From: Lignipirellula cremea
Lineage (GTDB): Bacteria > Planctomycetota > Planctomycetia > Pirellulales > Pirellulaceae
Length of the DNA stretch: 64,000 nt
Direction of reading: 5' to 3'
NCBI RefSeq assembly: GCF_007751035.1
Contig: NZ_CP036433.1
Coordinates: 248,001 to 312,000 of the forward strand
Each line of letters starts with the position of its first letter. Position 1 is the first letter of the stretch. Below, piece by piece: positions 27,988 to 36,768 of this stretch. The position numbers and the translations under genes are program-made. The notes under the pieces were generated by a model that was given only the letters and a program-made list of their open reading frames with translations, made no database searches and was not told where the DNA came from.

Positions 27988-28176
27988 CCCTTGCGGTGAA
28001 GTATTCGAACGACCTTGAAACGACGGTTTTCTCGGACTTTGAATTGCGTTTTCCGATCAAATCCCGGCCGACCGCCACGCTCCATCGGCGAAAACGGCAG
28101 GTGTTCGCCCGCGAGTTTGCCAGCAGCGCAGACCGCGATCGCCGAGGAACGATCGCGGAACAGGAAGAACATCACG
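27988..28176 (-). repeat. Dispersed repeat, R1 half only
   Basis: Homologous to 1744-1909: both contain TCGAACGAC followed by CGGCCGACCGCCACGCTCC, GCGCAGAC, GAACAGGA and TCACG in the same order. The R2 half is absent. It occupies half of the 380-bp gap between two cytochrome/DUF1501 cassettes and starts just after a DUF1501 stop. The remaining ~185 bases before the next start show nothing recognisable. Confidence 0.6.
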
Positions 28177-28361
28177 TGACCAATCCGGCCCTGATCTGCG
28201 TGGAGTGACGCCCCTGACCGATTCGCACCGGTTGGGATCGTCCCTGCCGCAATCGTCGCGCAAGAAGGAAAGTAATCGGCCGGCGTTTACAGTAGAATGG
28301 AAGGCGGTCGACAGTCTTTTCATAATCTCTTTTCTTTCCTTGTTGTGCGAACGATTCTGTC

Positions 28362-31253
28362 ATGGAAATCCGCCAGCGCATCCTCGTTGCGGCCGTTATC
28401 CTCGCGAGCGTTCTGCCCACTTCCGCCAGGGCTGACAGTCCGACGGCGGCGGAGCGATTGTTCGCGTTGCGTGTTTTGCCGATCTTCAAAGCGAAGTGCT
28501 TCGCCTGTCATGGGGAGGATCCGCAGGAGGTGCGGGGCGACTTGAACATGCTCTCCCGCGACGGCCTGCTCCAGGGCGGAGAAAGCGGCGCCGCAGTCAT
28601 CGCACCGGGCAAGCCCGACGAAAGCCTGCTGTATCAGGCGGTTCGCTGGGACGGACTGGAAATGCCGCCCAAGGAGAACGATCGTCTTTCTCCCGCTCAA
28701 GTGACAGAAATCCGTCAGTGGATCCAGGGCGGCGCCCCGTGGCCGAGCGCGCAGCGTATAGCCTTCCTGCTCCGCTTTGCCGACGATTCCTGGAACGCCG
28801 ACAACGGCGTATCCGTGGTTACCAGCGGCGGACTATCCGCGGACTGGACCCACCGCATATATGAGCCGGAAAATCTCTGGGCGTATCGGCCGGTTCGGGC
28901 CGAAGCAGGCGCCGGGTTCGACCCCGATCGGAATCCGATCGATGTACTTCTGGAGCAGCGGCTGGACGAGCTGCAACTGACGGCCGCTCCGCTGGCGGAT
29001 CGCCGGACGCTTCTCCGCAGGGCGAAGTTCGACCTGACGGGTTTGCCGCCTACGCCCGAGGAAACGGCTGCGTTTCTGCAGGATGCCGACTCGGACGAAG
29101 CAGCGTTCGCACGCGTCGTCGACCGACTGCTGGCATCGCCCTCGTACGGCGAGCAAGCCGCCCGCCGCTGGCTCGATGTGGTGCGGTATGCCGATTCGTC
29201 GGGCTACGCCAACGACTACGAACGCGGAAACGCCTGGCGGTACCGCGACTACGTTGTCCGATCGTTCAACCGGGACAAGCCTTATGATCAGTTTCTACGG
29301 GAACAGATCGCCGGCGACGAAATCAACGCGGCCGATCCGGAGATGCTGATCGCCGTGGGATTCCTGCGCATGGGTCCGTGGGAGTTAACAGGGATGGAGG
29401 TGCCCAAGGTTGCCCGGCAGCGTTATCTGGATGACGTTACCGACATGATCGGACAGGTCTTCCTGGGGCAGATGCTGCAGTGTGCGCGTTGTCACGACCA
29501 TAAGTTCGACCCGATTCCCACCCGCGACTACTACGCCATTCAAGCGGCCTTGGCGACGACCCAACTGGCCGAGCGGGAAGCGGCCTTTTTGCCGGACGAA
29601 AACACCGACGGTTTTGAAGAAAAGAAGTACCTGCAGCAGCGGCTTCAGCACTATCAAAAGACGTTAGCCGAGCTGAATGAGAAACGGTCGCTGACAGCCG
29701 CGCGGGCCTGGTATGTCGACCAGGGTCTCGACGCGACAGCGTTTGAGGCGGCCGTCGAGCAATTGCGACGCGGAGCCAAAGAACCGCCGGATCTGAACGC
29801 CGTGCGTGCGCAGCTGACGCGAAAGAAAGTGTCGCCTGCGCTGATTCCACCGCGGCACGTAGGGTTTGAGCCGAGTGATTTTGGGAGGGAGCGGATCGCA
29901 CGGAAAGGCATCGAGCGGCTCAAGTGGCGGCTGGAACGCTACCAGCCGATCGCCTTGTCGGTCTACAGCGGTCGCACGCCGAAGTTAAGTTCGGTCAACG
30001 CACCGTTGCGGATGCCGGAAGATCGTTTGACGACCGGCGAGCTCGAACAGACCTGCATTCTGACAGGCGGCGATCCGTTCTCGCCGCAGCAACCCACGGC
30101 GCCAGGCGTACTGAGCCTGGTGGGGCGGGACTATCACCTGCGAGAAGGGCCGTCGGTGGATTCCGCCGGCCCGCTGTCCCCCGACGGGGACGCTTTGAGC
30201 GACATTCCTCTCACCGGCAGAAGACAGGCGCTGGCCGAGTGGATCGCTTCCCCGAAGAATCCTCTGACCGCACGGGTCATGGTCAATCGCTTGTGGCAAG
30301 GGCATTTCGGCCGCCCCCTCGCCGGCAATCCGAACAACTTCGGCGCGACAGGGAAGAAACCGACGCACCCGGAACTGCTTGATTTTCTGGCGCGAACCTT
30401 TGTCGAGCGCGGCTGGTCGGTCAAGTCGATGCACCGGTTGCTGATGCTCTCCAAGGCGTACCGCCGATCGACTTCGCACCCCCAGCCGCAAATCTTGAAA
30501 GAACGTGATCCGAACGGGGAAAGCTACGCCGCGTTCCAGCCGCGGCGACTGGCGGCCGAAGAACTGCGGGATGCGATGCTGCAGTTGTCAGGCGAACTCA
30601 ACCCGACGCCAGGCGGCATTCCGATTCGTCCGGAGATGAATCTGGAATCGGCCCTGCAGCCGAGGCAAGTGATGGGTACGTTCGCCGAGGCCTGGCAGCC
30701 TTCGCCTTTGCCGCGACAGCGTCATCGCCGGTCCTTGTACGCTTTGCGGATTCGCGGTCAAAGCGATCCGTTCCTGGAGGTGTTCAACGCTCCCAATCCC
30801 GACCTTTCGTGCGAGGCGCGCGACGCTTCGAACGTAACGCCCCAGGTGTTCGCCCTGTTTAACAGTACGGCCGCATACGCTCGCGCCCTGGCGCTCGCCC
30901 GTCGCCTGCAGAAAGAGTGCGCCAGTCCGCACGAGGTCGTCGAACGTCTGTTTCAGCTTGCTTACGGTCGCTCGCCCAACACCACGGAGGCGGCCGCCTG
31001 TCGGATGCACTGGTCGTCGATGACAAAGCGACATGAAGGACTGACGTTTACCCGACCCGAGTATCCGCAAGAGGTTGTTCGGGAAGCAGTCGAAGAAAAC
31101 ACCGGTGAACGATTCGCTTTTGTGGAGCCTCTGGAGTTCTACGCCGACTTCGTTCCGGACCTGCAGCCGAGCGACGCCGATCCCCCGCTGCGCGGCCTGG
31201 CAGAGTTGTGCCTGGTGATCTTGAACTCCAATGAATTCGTCTACGTCTATTAA
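28362..31253 (+). CDS. PSCyt1 + PSCyt2 + PSD1 planctomycete cytochrome c protein
   Basis: 963 residues with a signal peptide (QRILVAAVILASVLPTSARA). PSCyt1 carries CFACH (46-50) with LNMLSRDGLLQGGESGAAV. PSCyt2 has RRAKFDLTGLPPTPEETAAF, YDQFLREQIAGDEIN and CARCHDHKFDPIPTRDYYAI. A long central insert with unknown fold precedes PSD1 (MVNRLWQGHFGRPLAGNPNN, RRLAAEELRDAMLQLSGELN, LNSNEFVYVY end). It contains a FVPDLQPSDADPPLRGLAEL tail segment not obvious in the other paralogues. The DUF1501 gene starts 20 bases after it. Confidence 0.93.
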   Translation: MEIRQRILVAAVILASVLPTSARADSPTAAERLFALRVLPIFKAKCFACHGEDPQEVRGDLNMLSRDGLLQGGESGAAVIAPGKPDESLLYQAVRWDGLEMPPKENDRLSPAQVTEIRQWIQGGAPWPSAQRIAFLLRFADDSWNADNGVSVVTSGGLSADWTHRIYEPENLWAYRPVRAEAGAGFDPDRNPIDVLLEQRLDELQLTAAPLADRRTLLRRAKFDLTGLPPTPEETAAFLQDADSDEAAFARVVDRLLASPSYGEQAARRWLDVVRYADSSGYANDYERGNAWRYRDYVVRSFNRDKPYDQFLREQIAGDEINAADPEMLIAVGFLRMGPWELTGMEVPKVARQRYLDDVTDMIGQVFLGQMLQCARCHDHKFDPIPTRDYYAIQAALATTQLAEREAAFLPDENTDGFEEKKYLQQRLQHYQKTLAELNEKRSLTAARAWYVDQGLDATAFEAAVEQLRRGAKEPPDLNAVRAQLTRKKVSPALIPPRHVGFEPSDFGRERIARKGIERLKWRLERYQPIALSVYSGRTPKLSSVNAPLRMPEDRLTTGELEQTCILTGGDPFSPQQPTAPGVLSLVGRDYHLREGPSVDSAGPLSPDGDALSDIPLTGRRQALAEWIASPKNPLTARVMVNRLWQGHFGRPLAGNPNNFGATGKKPTHPELLDFLARTFVERGWSVKSMHRLLMLSKAYRRSTSHPQPQILKERDPNGESYAAFQPRRLAAEELRDAMLQLSGELNPTPGGIPIRPEMNLESALQPRQVMGTFAEAWQPSPLPRQRHRRSLYALRIRGQSDPFLEVFNAPNPDLSCEARDASNVTPQVFALFNSTAAYARALALARRLQKECASPHEVVERLFQLAYGRSPNTTEAAACRMHWSSMTKRHEGLTFTRPEYPQEVVREAVEENTGERFAFVEPLEFYADFVPDLQPSDADPPLRGLAELCLVILNSNEFVYVY

Positions 31254-31273
31254 AAAGAGCCCCGGCTATCGCC

Positions 31274-32674
31274 ATGCATACTTTCTCGCGACGCGATTAT
31301 CTTTATGGCCTGGGAGCCTCGCTCGGGGCGACCGCGTTCAGTGCGCTCGTCGCCGCCGAGGAACCGGCGAACCGCGGCCGCGCACCGCTGGCGCCGCGGG
31401 CGGGGCATGTTCCGGCCAGCGCACAGAACGTGATTTTCCTGATGATGGAAGGCGGGCCATCGCATATCGACACGTTTGATCCCAAACCCAAACTGCGCGA
31501 GCTTCATCTCCAGGAGTTTGTCCGCCAGGGGAAAATGAAATCCGCGATGGAAAGCGGCAAACGCTACTTTGTCGAAAGCCCCTTCAAGTTCCGCCGGGCC
31601 GGCCAGTCGGGCGCCGACATCGCGGAGAACTGGGAACACTTGACCGGCTGCGTCGACGATATCTGTTTCTACCGAGGCTGCCAGGTCGACTCGGTGAATC
31701 ATCCCACCGCCATGTATCAAATGAATACCGGGAACCGGTTTGGCGGCGACCCATCGCTCGGCGGCTGGATTACGTACGGACTCGGCTCCAGCAACCAGAA
31801 TCTGCCAGGCTTTATGGTGCTGCCGGAGACTTCGTATCCCCAGGGCGGAGCCGCCAACTGGAGCAACGGCTTTCTTCCCGCGCACTATCAGGGCACGCCG
31901 TTACGGCCGCAGGGTTCGCCCATTCTCGACCTGAAACCGCCGCCTGGAGTCACGCCGGGTCACCAGCGCGATAACCTGCAGCTCCTGGCGAAGCTGAATC
32001 AAAACCATGCCGCCGAGCACCCGCAACACGAGGAGTTGTCCGCCCGGATGGACGCTTATGAACTGGCTTTCCGCATGCAGTCGCAAGTCCCGGGAATTCT
32101 CGACATCGGCCAGGAGACGGCCGCCACCCATGCGCTTTATGGGATCGCCCAGGAGCCGACCGACGCGTTCGGTCGAAAGTGCTTGCTGGCCCGCCGACTG
32201 GTCGAGAACGGCGTTCGCTTCGTGCAGGTGTACGCCGGCACCTGGGATTCGCACGATTACATCGAAAGGGCGCACGGGAACCTGGTGCGACGGGTCGATC
32301 GCCCCATCGCCGCGCTGTTGACCGATCTCAAAAGATGCGGACTGCTCGACAGCACACTGGTCGTTTGGTGCGGCGAATTTGGTCGTTCGCCCGACAACGG
32401 CGTCCGTGGCGGAGTGGCCTATGGACGCGATCACAACCCGCACGCCATGACGATCTGGCTGGCCGGCGGCGGCGTGAAGGCCGGCCACACGATCGGCGCC
32501 ACCGACGAAACGGGCGCGGCTGCGGTGGAGTGCGTCCACCACGTACGCGACCTGCACGTCACCCTCTTGCGCCTGCTGGGACTTGACGATAATAAACTGA
32601 CGTACTTCCACGGAGGACGATTCAAACAGCTGAGCCAGTTTGGCGGCCAGTTGATTAAAGAGATCGTCGCCTGA
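31274..32674 (+). CDS. DUF1501 family secreted protein
   Basis: 466 residues. MHTFSRRDYLYGLGASLGAT is a Tat-type signal. Hallmarks are VIFLMMEGGPSHIDTFDPKP, RRLVENGVRFVQVYAGTWDS, LVVWCGEFGRSPDNG, GRDHNPHAMTIWLAGGGVKA and LLGLDDNKLTYFHGGRFKQL. No clear ribosome site precedes ATG 31274, and its 20-base distance from the previous stop suggests coupled translation. It converges on the minus-strand gene ending at 32767. Confidence 0.92.
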   Translation: MHTFSRRDYLYGLGASLGATAFSALVAAEEPANRGRAPLAPRAGHVPASAQNVIFLMMEGGPSHIDTFDPKPKLRELHLQEFVRQGKMKSAMESGKRYFVESPFKFRRAGQSGADIAENWEHLTGCVDDICFYRGCQVDSVNHPTAMYQMNTGNRFGGDPSLGGWITYGLGSSNQNLPGFMVLPETSYPQGGAANWSNGFLPAHYQGTPLRPQGSPILDLKPPPGVTPGHQRDNLQLLAKLNQNHAAEHPQHEELSARMDAYELAFRMQSQVPGILDIGQETAATHALYGIAQEPTDAFGRKCLLARRLVENGVRFVQVYAGTWDSHDYIERAHGNLVRRVDRPIAALLTDLKRCGLLDSTLVVWCGEFGRSPDNGVRGGVAYGRDHNPHAMTIWLAGGGVKAGHTIGATDETGAAAVECVHHVRDLHVTLLRLLGLDDNKLTYFHGGRFKQLSQFGGQLIKEIVA

Positions 32675-32766
32675 CCGGAGTGAGGCCAGGGAAAACCGGA
32701 TCGACGACTTCCGCCAGGCAATTCGGAAGGGCATTTGCCTGTGCGGAGTATGTCCGTAGTCGGGTG

Positions 32767-34767
32767 TCAGGGAAAGCTGGCCCGGCCTGCGGCATCAACT
32801 TCGCAGCGGAAGCTGGCCTCGCCGGCGTGGACTTCGAGCACGCCTTCGCCCCAGCCGGCCTTGATCACGGGGCTGTCGTACAGGGCGGCGTTCTGCAGAT
32901 CGCGGCGTTGGCCATTTCGCCACACGCCCAGGTTGAGCGGATCGTCGTTCCAGTGGATGCCCAGCCACTTGCCGTCGGCCGATTTGTAACGGACGACGCC
33001 CTGCTCTAACTCGGCCACGTCAAGCTCCGCCGAAAGCACGGCCTTTTTGAACTGCGGCAGGGAGCCATGTGATTCGCGTTCTCCGACTTCCATCGCCAGA
33101 CCGCAAAAGTTGCCGCCATCGCCGCGGCAGCTGAGAACCTGATAGCCGGGAAACCGGTTCTTCTTGTCGCTATTTAACTGCTCGGTCAACGCTTTGTCGA
33201 CGCGCACCGGCTGGGCGCCGAGCGGCCGAATCGCCACCCAGGTGCGGTCGCATTCGAGGAAGGTCACGCCGTTCTCGGAGCTGACTTTGACTTCGGCTGG
33301 CACAACCCAGAGCCAGGGCGACTTGCCGTCTTTCACTAGCCAGAGGGCCAGGTTCTCCTGCTGGGCGACCCGGTTCGGTTCCGCGACGACGCCTGTTTGG
33401 TACATGGGCGATCCTGGAAGGGCCGGATTGGAGGAAGGGGCCGCATGCAGGGCCACGACGCCCTGTTCCTTGTCGAAGGCGAGAATCTTGAAGCCGTTGA
33501 CGTCGCCGCCGTCGACGGAAGTGCCCCCGGTGAGCGAGCCCATCTGATAGGAATGAGCGATGTACTGCGTTTCTAGATACTCGGGACGACTGTCGAATTG
33601 ATAGCTGGTCGTCGCTTCGTAATGCGGTTTGGCGGCGAAGATCTCGACAGGCCGGTCGAACTTCTTCCGCGCCAGATTCACGACGGCCAAAGGCGGTCGA
33701 TAGGCGCTGGTGATCTGATGCACCTCGTCGGATTCCCATTCACCCGACTTGCCCTCGGGATGATCGCCGAACCAGACCCACAGGGCATTGGCCGCACTGC
33801 CGCCGAACGGCTGAGCATGGTTATAGTCGCGTTTGGTGGGGCCGTTGAAACCGCCCCGCCAGTACTTCACCGCTCCGGCGGCGCACATAAAATCCAGGCA
33901 AGCCTTGGCGGCCGCCTGGACTTCGCGATCCTGGGCGAAGTCGTACAGGTTGAGCAGCGGGGCGATCGAATGACCATGGTAGTTTTCCGAATCCCATTCC
34001 CCCATGCCGACGCGGTACAGCGCCTTGGTGTAGTCGAGCAGGTACTGTTTGTACTGCGCGGTCGTCTCCCGGTTGCCTGTCTCTTCAGCCATCAGATAGA
34101 CGCTCGACACCCGCATGAGATACAGGTTCTCGGTGCTGCGGACATCGACCCAGGAGTTGCGGGCGTCGGGGCCCCATCCTTCTTTAGGACCGTCATAAGC
34201 GTAGTGCGCCCGGCGGAGGGGATCTTTCTCGGTCCACTTTTTGGCGCCGTCGAACATCTGCTGTTTATACTCGGGCGTGAGCAGATCGCCAAAGTAGAAG
34301 TACTTTCGCATCTGATGCTTGAGCGTGAAACAGGCATAGTAGTCAATGCCGGCCGTTTCCCGATGCCAGTCCTGATGCTGGTGATCCTGGGCCTGCAGAT
34401 ACTTGAGGGCCGCTTCTTCGTTGCCGCCCAGCACGTGGGCCATGAGATAGCCGTAAGTGCGTTTCTCATTTTCAAAGTAGGTGTTAACGCCCGCTTTCAC
34501 GTCGCGCGTTTGAGCAGCGATGATCTGGTCGGCCCGGCGCTGAAACTCGGCCTCTAACTCCGCGGGCCAGGGGTTCCGCAAACTCGGGTCGACGGGTCGC
34601 GCGTGGAAGATGCGTTTGCCGCCTTCCTGGGTGACCATGTCGGAGAGTTTCCAGTCGCCCTGGGCGACCGCGGCGGAGCCAAGAAGGATCGCCAGCGCCG
34701 CCAGGCAAGGAAGTCCTCCAGGCAAGCGGAACGACGGTGGTCTTTGAACGCGGAACAGGCTCATCAT
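32767..34767 (-). CDS. Secreted protein of unknown function, possibly polysaccharide-lyase-like
   Basis: 666 residues from ATG 34767 (GAGGA upstream), with a signal peptide (PCLAALAILLGSAAVAQG). No catalytic signature was recognised with certainty. The first ~350 residues are helix-rich with repeated Trp/Tyr/His clusters (QDHQHQDWHRETAGIDYYA, GEWDSENYHGHSIAPLLNLY), as in an alpha-toroid. The last ~300 look beta-rich (GVVALHAAPSSNPALPG, WLWVVPAEVKVSSENGVTF). This arrangement is reminiscent of heparinase/alginate-lyase superfamily enzymes. The substrate and even the enzymatic nature are inference only. The downstream region is convergent with a DUF1501 gene. Confidence 0.6.
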   Translation of the reverse strand: MMSLFRVQRPPSFRLPGGLPCLAALAILLGSAAVAQGDWKLSDMVTQEGGKRIFHARPVDPSLRNPWPAELEAEFQRRADQIIAAQTRDVKAGVNTYFENEKRTYGYLMAHVLGGNEEAALKYLQAQDHQHQDWHRETAGIDYYACFTLKHQMRKYFYFGDLLTPEYKQQMFDGAKKWTEKDPLRRAHYAYDGPKEGWGPDARNSWVDVRSTENLYLMRVSSVYLMAEETGNRETTAQYKQYLLDYTKALYRVGMGEWDSENYHGHSIAPLLNLYDFAQDREVQAAAKACLDFMCAAGAVKYWRGGFNGPTKRDYNHAQPFGGSAANALWVWFGDHPEGKSGEWESDEVHQITSAYRPPLAVVNLARKKFDRPVEIFAAKPHYEATTSYQFDSRPEYLETQYIAHSYQMGSLTGGTSVDGGDVNGFKILAFDKEQGVVALHAAPSSNPALPGSPMYQTGVVAEPNRVAQQENLALWLVKDGKSPWLWVVPAEVKVSSENGVTFLECDRTWVAIRPLGAQPVRVDKALTEQLNSDKKNRFPGYQVLSCRGDGGNFCGLAMEVGERESHGSLPQFKKAVLSAELDVAELEQGVVRYKSADGKWLGIHWNDDPLNLGVWRNGQRRDLQNAALYDSPVIKAGWGEGVLEVHAGEASFRCEVDAAGRASFP

Positions 34768-34803
34768 TTTGATCCTCTGACAAGTTGGCGGGAAACCTTT
34801 GTT

Positions 34804-34930
34804 TCAGAATTCTTGACTGAACAGGCCCGGCAGGTGATAAGTGACTACGCGCGTCATGTCGGTTTGGATGGCGGCCACGATCAGGTCGTACATCACCTTG
34901 ATTTCCTTCGACGTTCGCAGCTTGTCGGCC
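34804..34930 (-). pseudogene. DUF1552 gene remnant
   Basis: The minus-strand frame reads DKLRTSKEIKVMYDLIVAAI followed by QTDMTRVVTYHLPG and soon a stop at 34804. This is the segment of DUF1552 proteins that precedes their C-terminal third. The rest of the gene is missing. The upstream side runs straight into the R2 repeat at 34940, so the coding remnant is cut at or near the repeat edge. Confidence 0.6.
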
Positions 34931-34939
34931 GGACAGGCT

Positions 34940-35072
34940 GCCGGTGATGAATTCAAACCGCCAGGATGGCGAACAGTAACTGCCAGGGTGGAAGTACCAA
35001 AATCATGGAGTACCCCACTGCCCTGGCGCTGCAAGTGGTAAACCAGCAGGATTGCCTGCCGGAGTCGGGCTG
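34940..35072 (-). repeat. Dispersed repeat, R2 half only
   Basis: Aligns end to end with 1949-2078: GATGGCGAACAGTAACTG versus GAATGGCGAACAGCAACTG, then CCCACTGCC, then CAGGATTGCCT. The R1 half is not present. It abuts the DUF1552 remnant and lies 62 bases from the stop of the Gfo/Idh gene. Confidence 0.6.
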
Positions 35073-35134
35073 ATGGCGTGCGGCCTGGATGAACCTGATC
35101 GTCTTGGGCGGCGGGGGCGTACGACGAGCGAGGG

Positions 35135-36520
35135 CTACATCTCAATTTCAAAGCGCTGGCGTTTCTCACGCGCAACCAGCGATTGAGCCAACGGGTCGCC
35201 GATGACCTGCTCCTGATCGGGATCCCAGCGAATCTTGCGACCAACTCGGGCGGCGATGCCTGCCAGATGGCAAGTCGTCAGAGCGCGGTGATGACTGAAA
35301 ACGTCGGAGATTGGCTCTTGGCGACTTGCCACCGCAGCAAAGAAGTTGGCGACGTGATCCGTCAATTCACGACCTTTGTAGACCGCTTCCATGGCGCCGT
35401 CGGGCAACGGGTTCGACGCCAGATCTTCGACCGGCTTGCCGACCAGTTTGCCGCGATTGACGAAAATCCTTCCTTCGGTCCCTTCAAACAGGATGCCATT
35501 ATCTGTGTCGTGGCGCAGGATGAGTTCCACCCCGTCGTGGTAGATCGCTTTGATATGGAACTTTGTGGCGGTGTTATACGCGTTATCGACCTTGGGATAA
35601 CCGTCCTGGAATTCGACCGGGTGCTCGACCATGATCGGATCGACGGAGATGGGCCCGGTATCCGTCTTGTCCATGCCCCACGTGGCGATATCGACGTGAT
35701 GAGCGCCCCAGTCCGTCAACTTGCCGCCGGAATATTCGTACCACCAGCGGAACTCGTAATGCGTACGCGACCACGATTGGATAATGTTCGGAGCGCCGGC
35801 CTGGAAGCGATAATCGACCCGCGGCGCCGGACCGAGCCAGCGGTCCCAGTCGAAGTGCCTGGGCGGAGTAGCAACGGGGATTTCCGGGCTGACCGGAGCC
35901 CCGCCAATCCCGCATAGCACGCGAACCAGCTTGCCCAGCCGACCGTCCCGAATCATGGCGATCGCCTTGACGAATTGCGGCGCACTACGTTGTTGCGTGC
36001 CAACCTGCATCACCGCGCCGGTCTTCCGGCACGCTTCGCAAAGCAATCGGCCTTCGTCAATCGTTAGCGTCATTGGCTTTTCGCAGTAGACGTCCTTGCC
36101 CGCCAGCATTGCTTCGATCGCGATCTTGGCGTGCCAGTGGTCGGGCGTGCTGATGTGGACGACATCGACCCGCGGATCGTCGATGATTTTTCGATAGTCG
36201 CTCGCGCTGTCGGGAGCTTTGCCCAGCCAGCCTTGCACGATATCTTTGGCGCGAGCGAGCCGATTTGCATCGACATCGCAAACCGAGATAATGTCGCCGA
36301 ACTTCGGAAATTCCTTGCCAACGCCGTAGCGGCCGTCGGCGGCAAACACCCGTTTGTCCCAGCGAACCCCGCAGCCAATCACGCCGATTCGGGGGCGTTC
36401 ATTGGCGCTTTCGAACCCCAGGGCGCGACGCACTGCGCCCGGACAAAGCGAAGCAGCAGCGAGCCCAACCGATGCCTGGAGCGCGCTGCGACGGGTGATC
36501 GAAGGAACGTTGTGCGTCAT
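35135..36520 (-). CDS. Gfo/Idh/MocA family oxidoreductase, Tat-exported type
   Basis: 461 residues. The N-terminus TRRSALQASVGLAAASLCPG is a Tat-type signal, as is common for planctomycete members. The Rossmann nucleotide-binding motif GVIGCG is at 46-51 and the family signature EKPMT at 147-151. The C-terminal alpha/beta domain includes WWYEYSGGKLTDWGAHHVDI. Such enzymes act on sugars or inositol-like substrates with NAD(P), often exchanging redox state within one tightly bound cofactor. The substrate is unknown. The 248-bp stretch upstream, before the SDR gene, has a short minus-strand coding-like tail ending at 36569 but no complete gene. Confidence 0.92.
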   Translation of the reverse strand: MTHNVPSITRRSALQASVGLAAASLCPGAVRRALGFESANERPRIGVIGCGVRWDKRVFAADGRYGVGKEFPKFGDIISVCDVDANRLARAKDIVQGWLGKAPDSASDYRKIIDDPRVDVVHISTPDHWHAKIAIEAMLAGKDVYCEKPMTLTIDEGRLLCEACRKTGAVMQVGTQQRSAPQFVKAIAMIRDGRLGKLVRVLCGIGGAPVSPEIPVATPPRHFDWDRWLGPAPRVDYRFQAGAPNIIQSWSRTHYEFRWWYEYSGGKLTDWGAHHVDIATWGMDKTDTGPISVDPIMVEHPVEFQDGYPKVDNAYNTATKFHIKAIYHDGVELILRHDTDNGILFEGTEGRIFVNRGKLVGKPVEDLASNPLPDGAMEAVYKGRELTDHVANFFAAVASRQEPISDVFSHHRALTTCHLAGIAARVGRKIRWDPDQEQVIGDPLAQSLVAREKRQRFEIEM

Positions 36521-36768
36521 GGGAAAACTCTTTGGCGGCGACCGATGGTTGTCGGCGGAAGGATTCGTTTACGGAGCGGCAACAGCGGCTGGCGGGATCT
36601 TCATTTCTTCCCGCCAGACGCGAATTTGTTGGCTCGGCGGCGGAATGCCGAAACGAGGATGATTGTAGCTTGGGAAACCGGTCGCCGCGATGAAAACTTC
36701 CCCGCGGGCCAGTTGGGGGGACCCGTTCCGCTTGTCTAACGGGCTTGGATTTTGGGCCGCCTTATTGC

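Noticed and set aside
34804-35244. 146-codon minus-strand frame spanning the R2 repeat and the DUF1552 remnant
   Set aside because: It starts inside the Gfo/Idh gene and joins a repeat to an unrelated gene scrap; only the last ~42 codons resemble a family.
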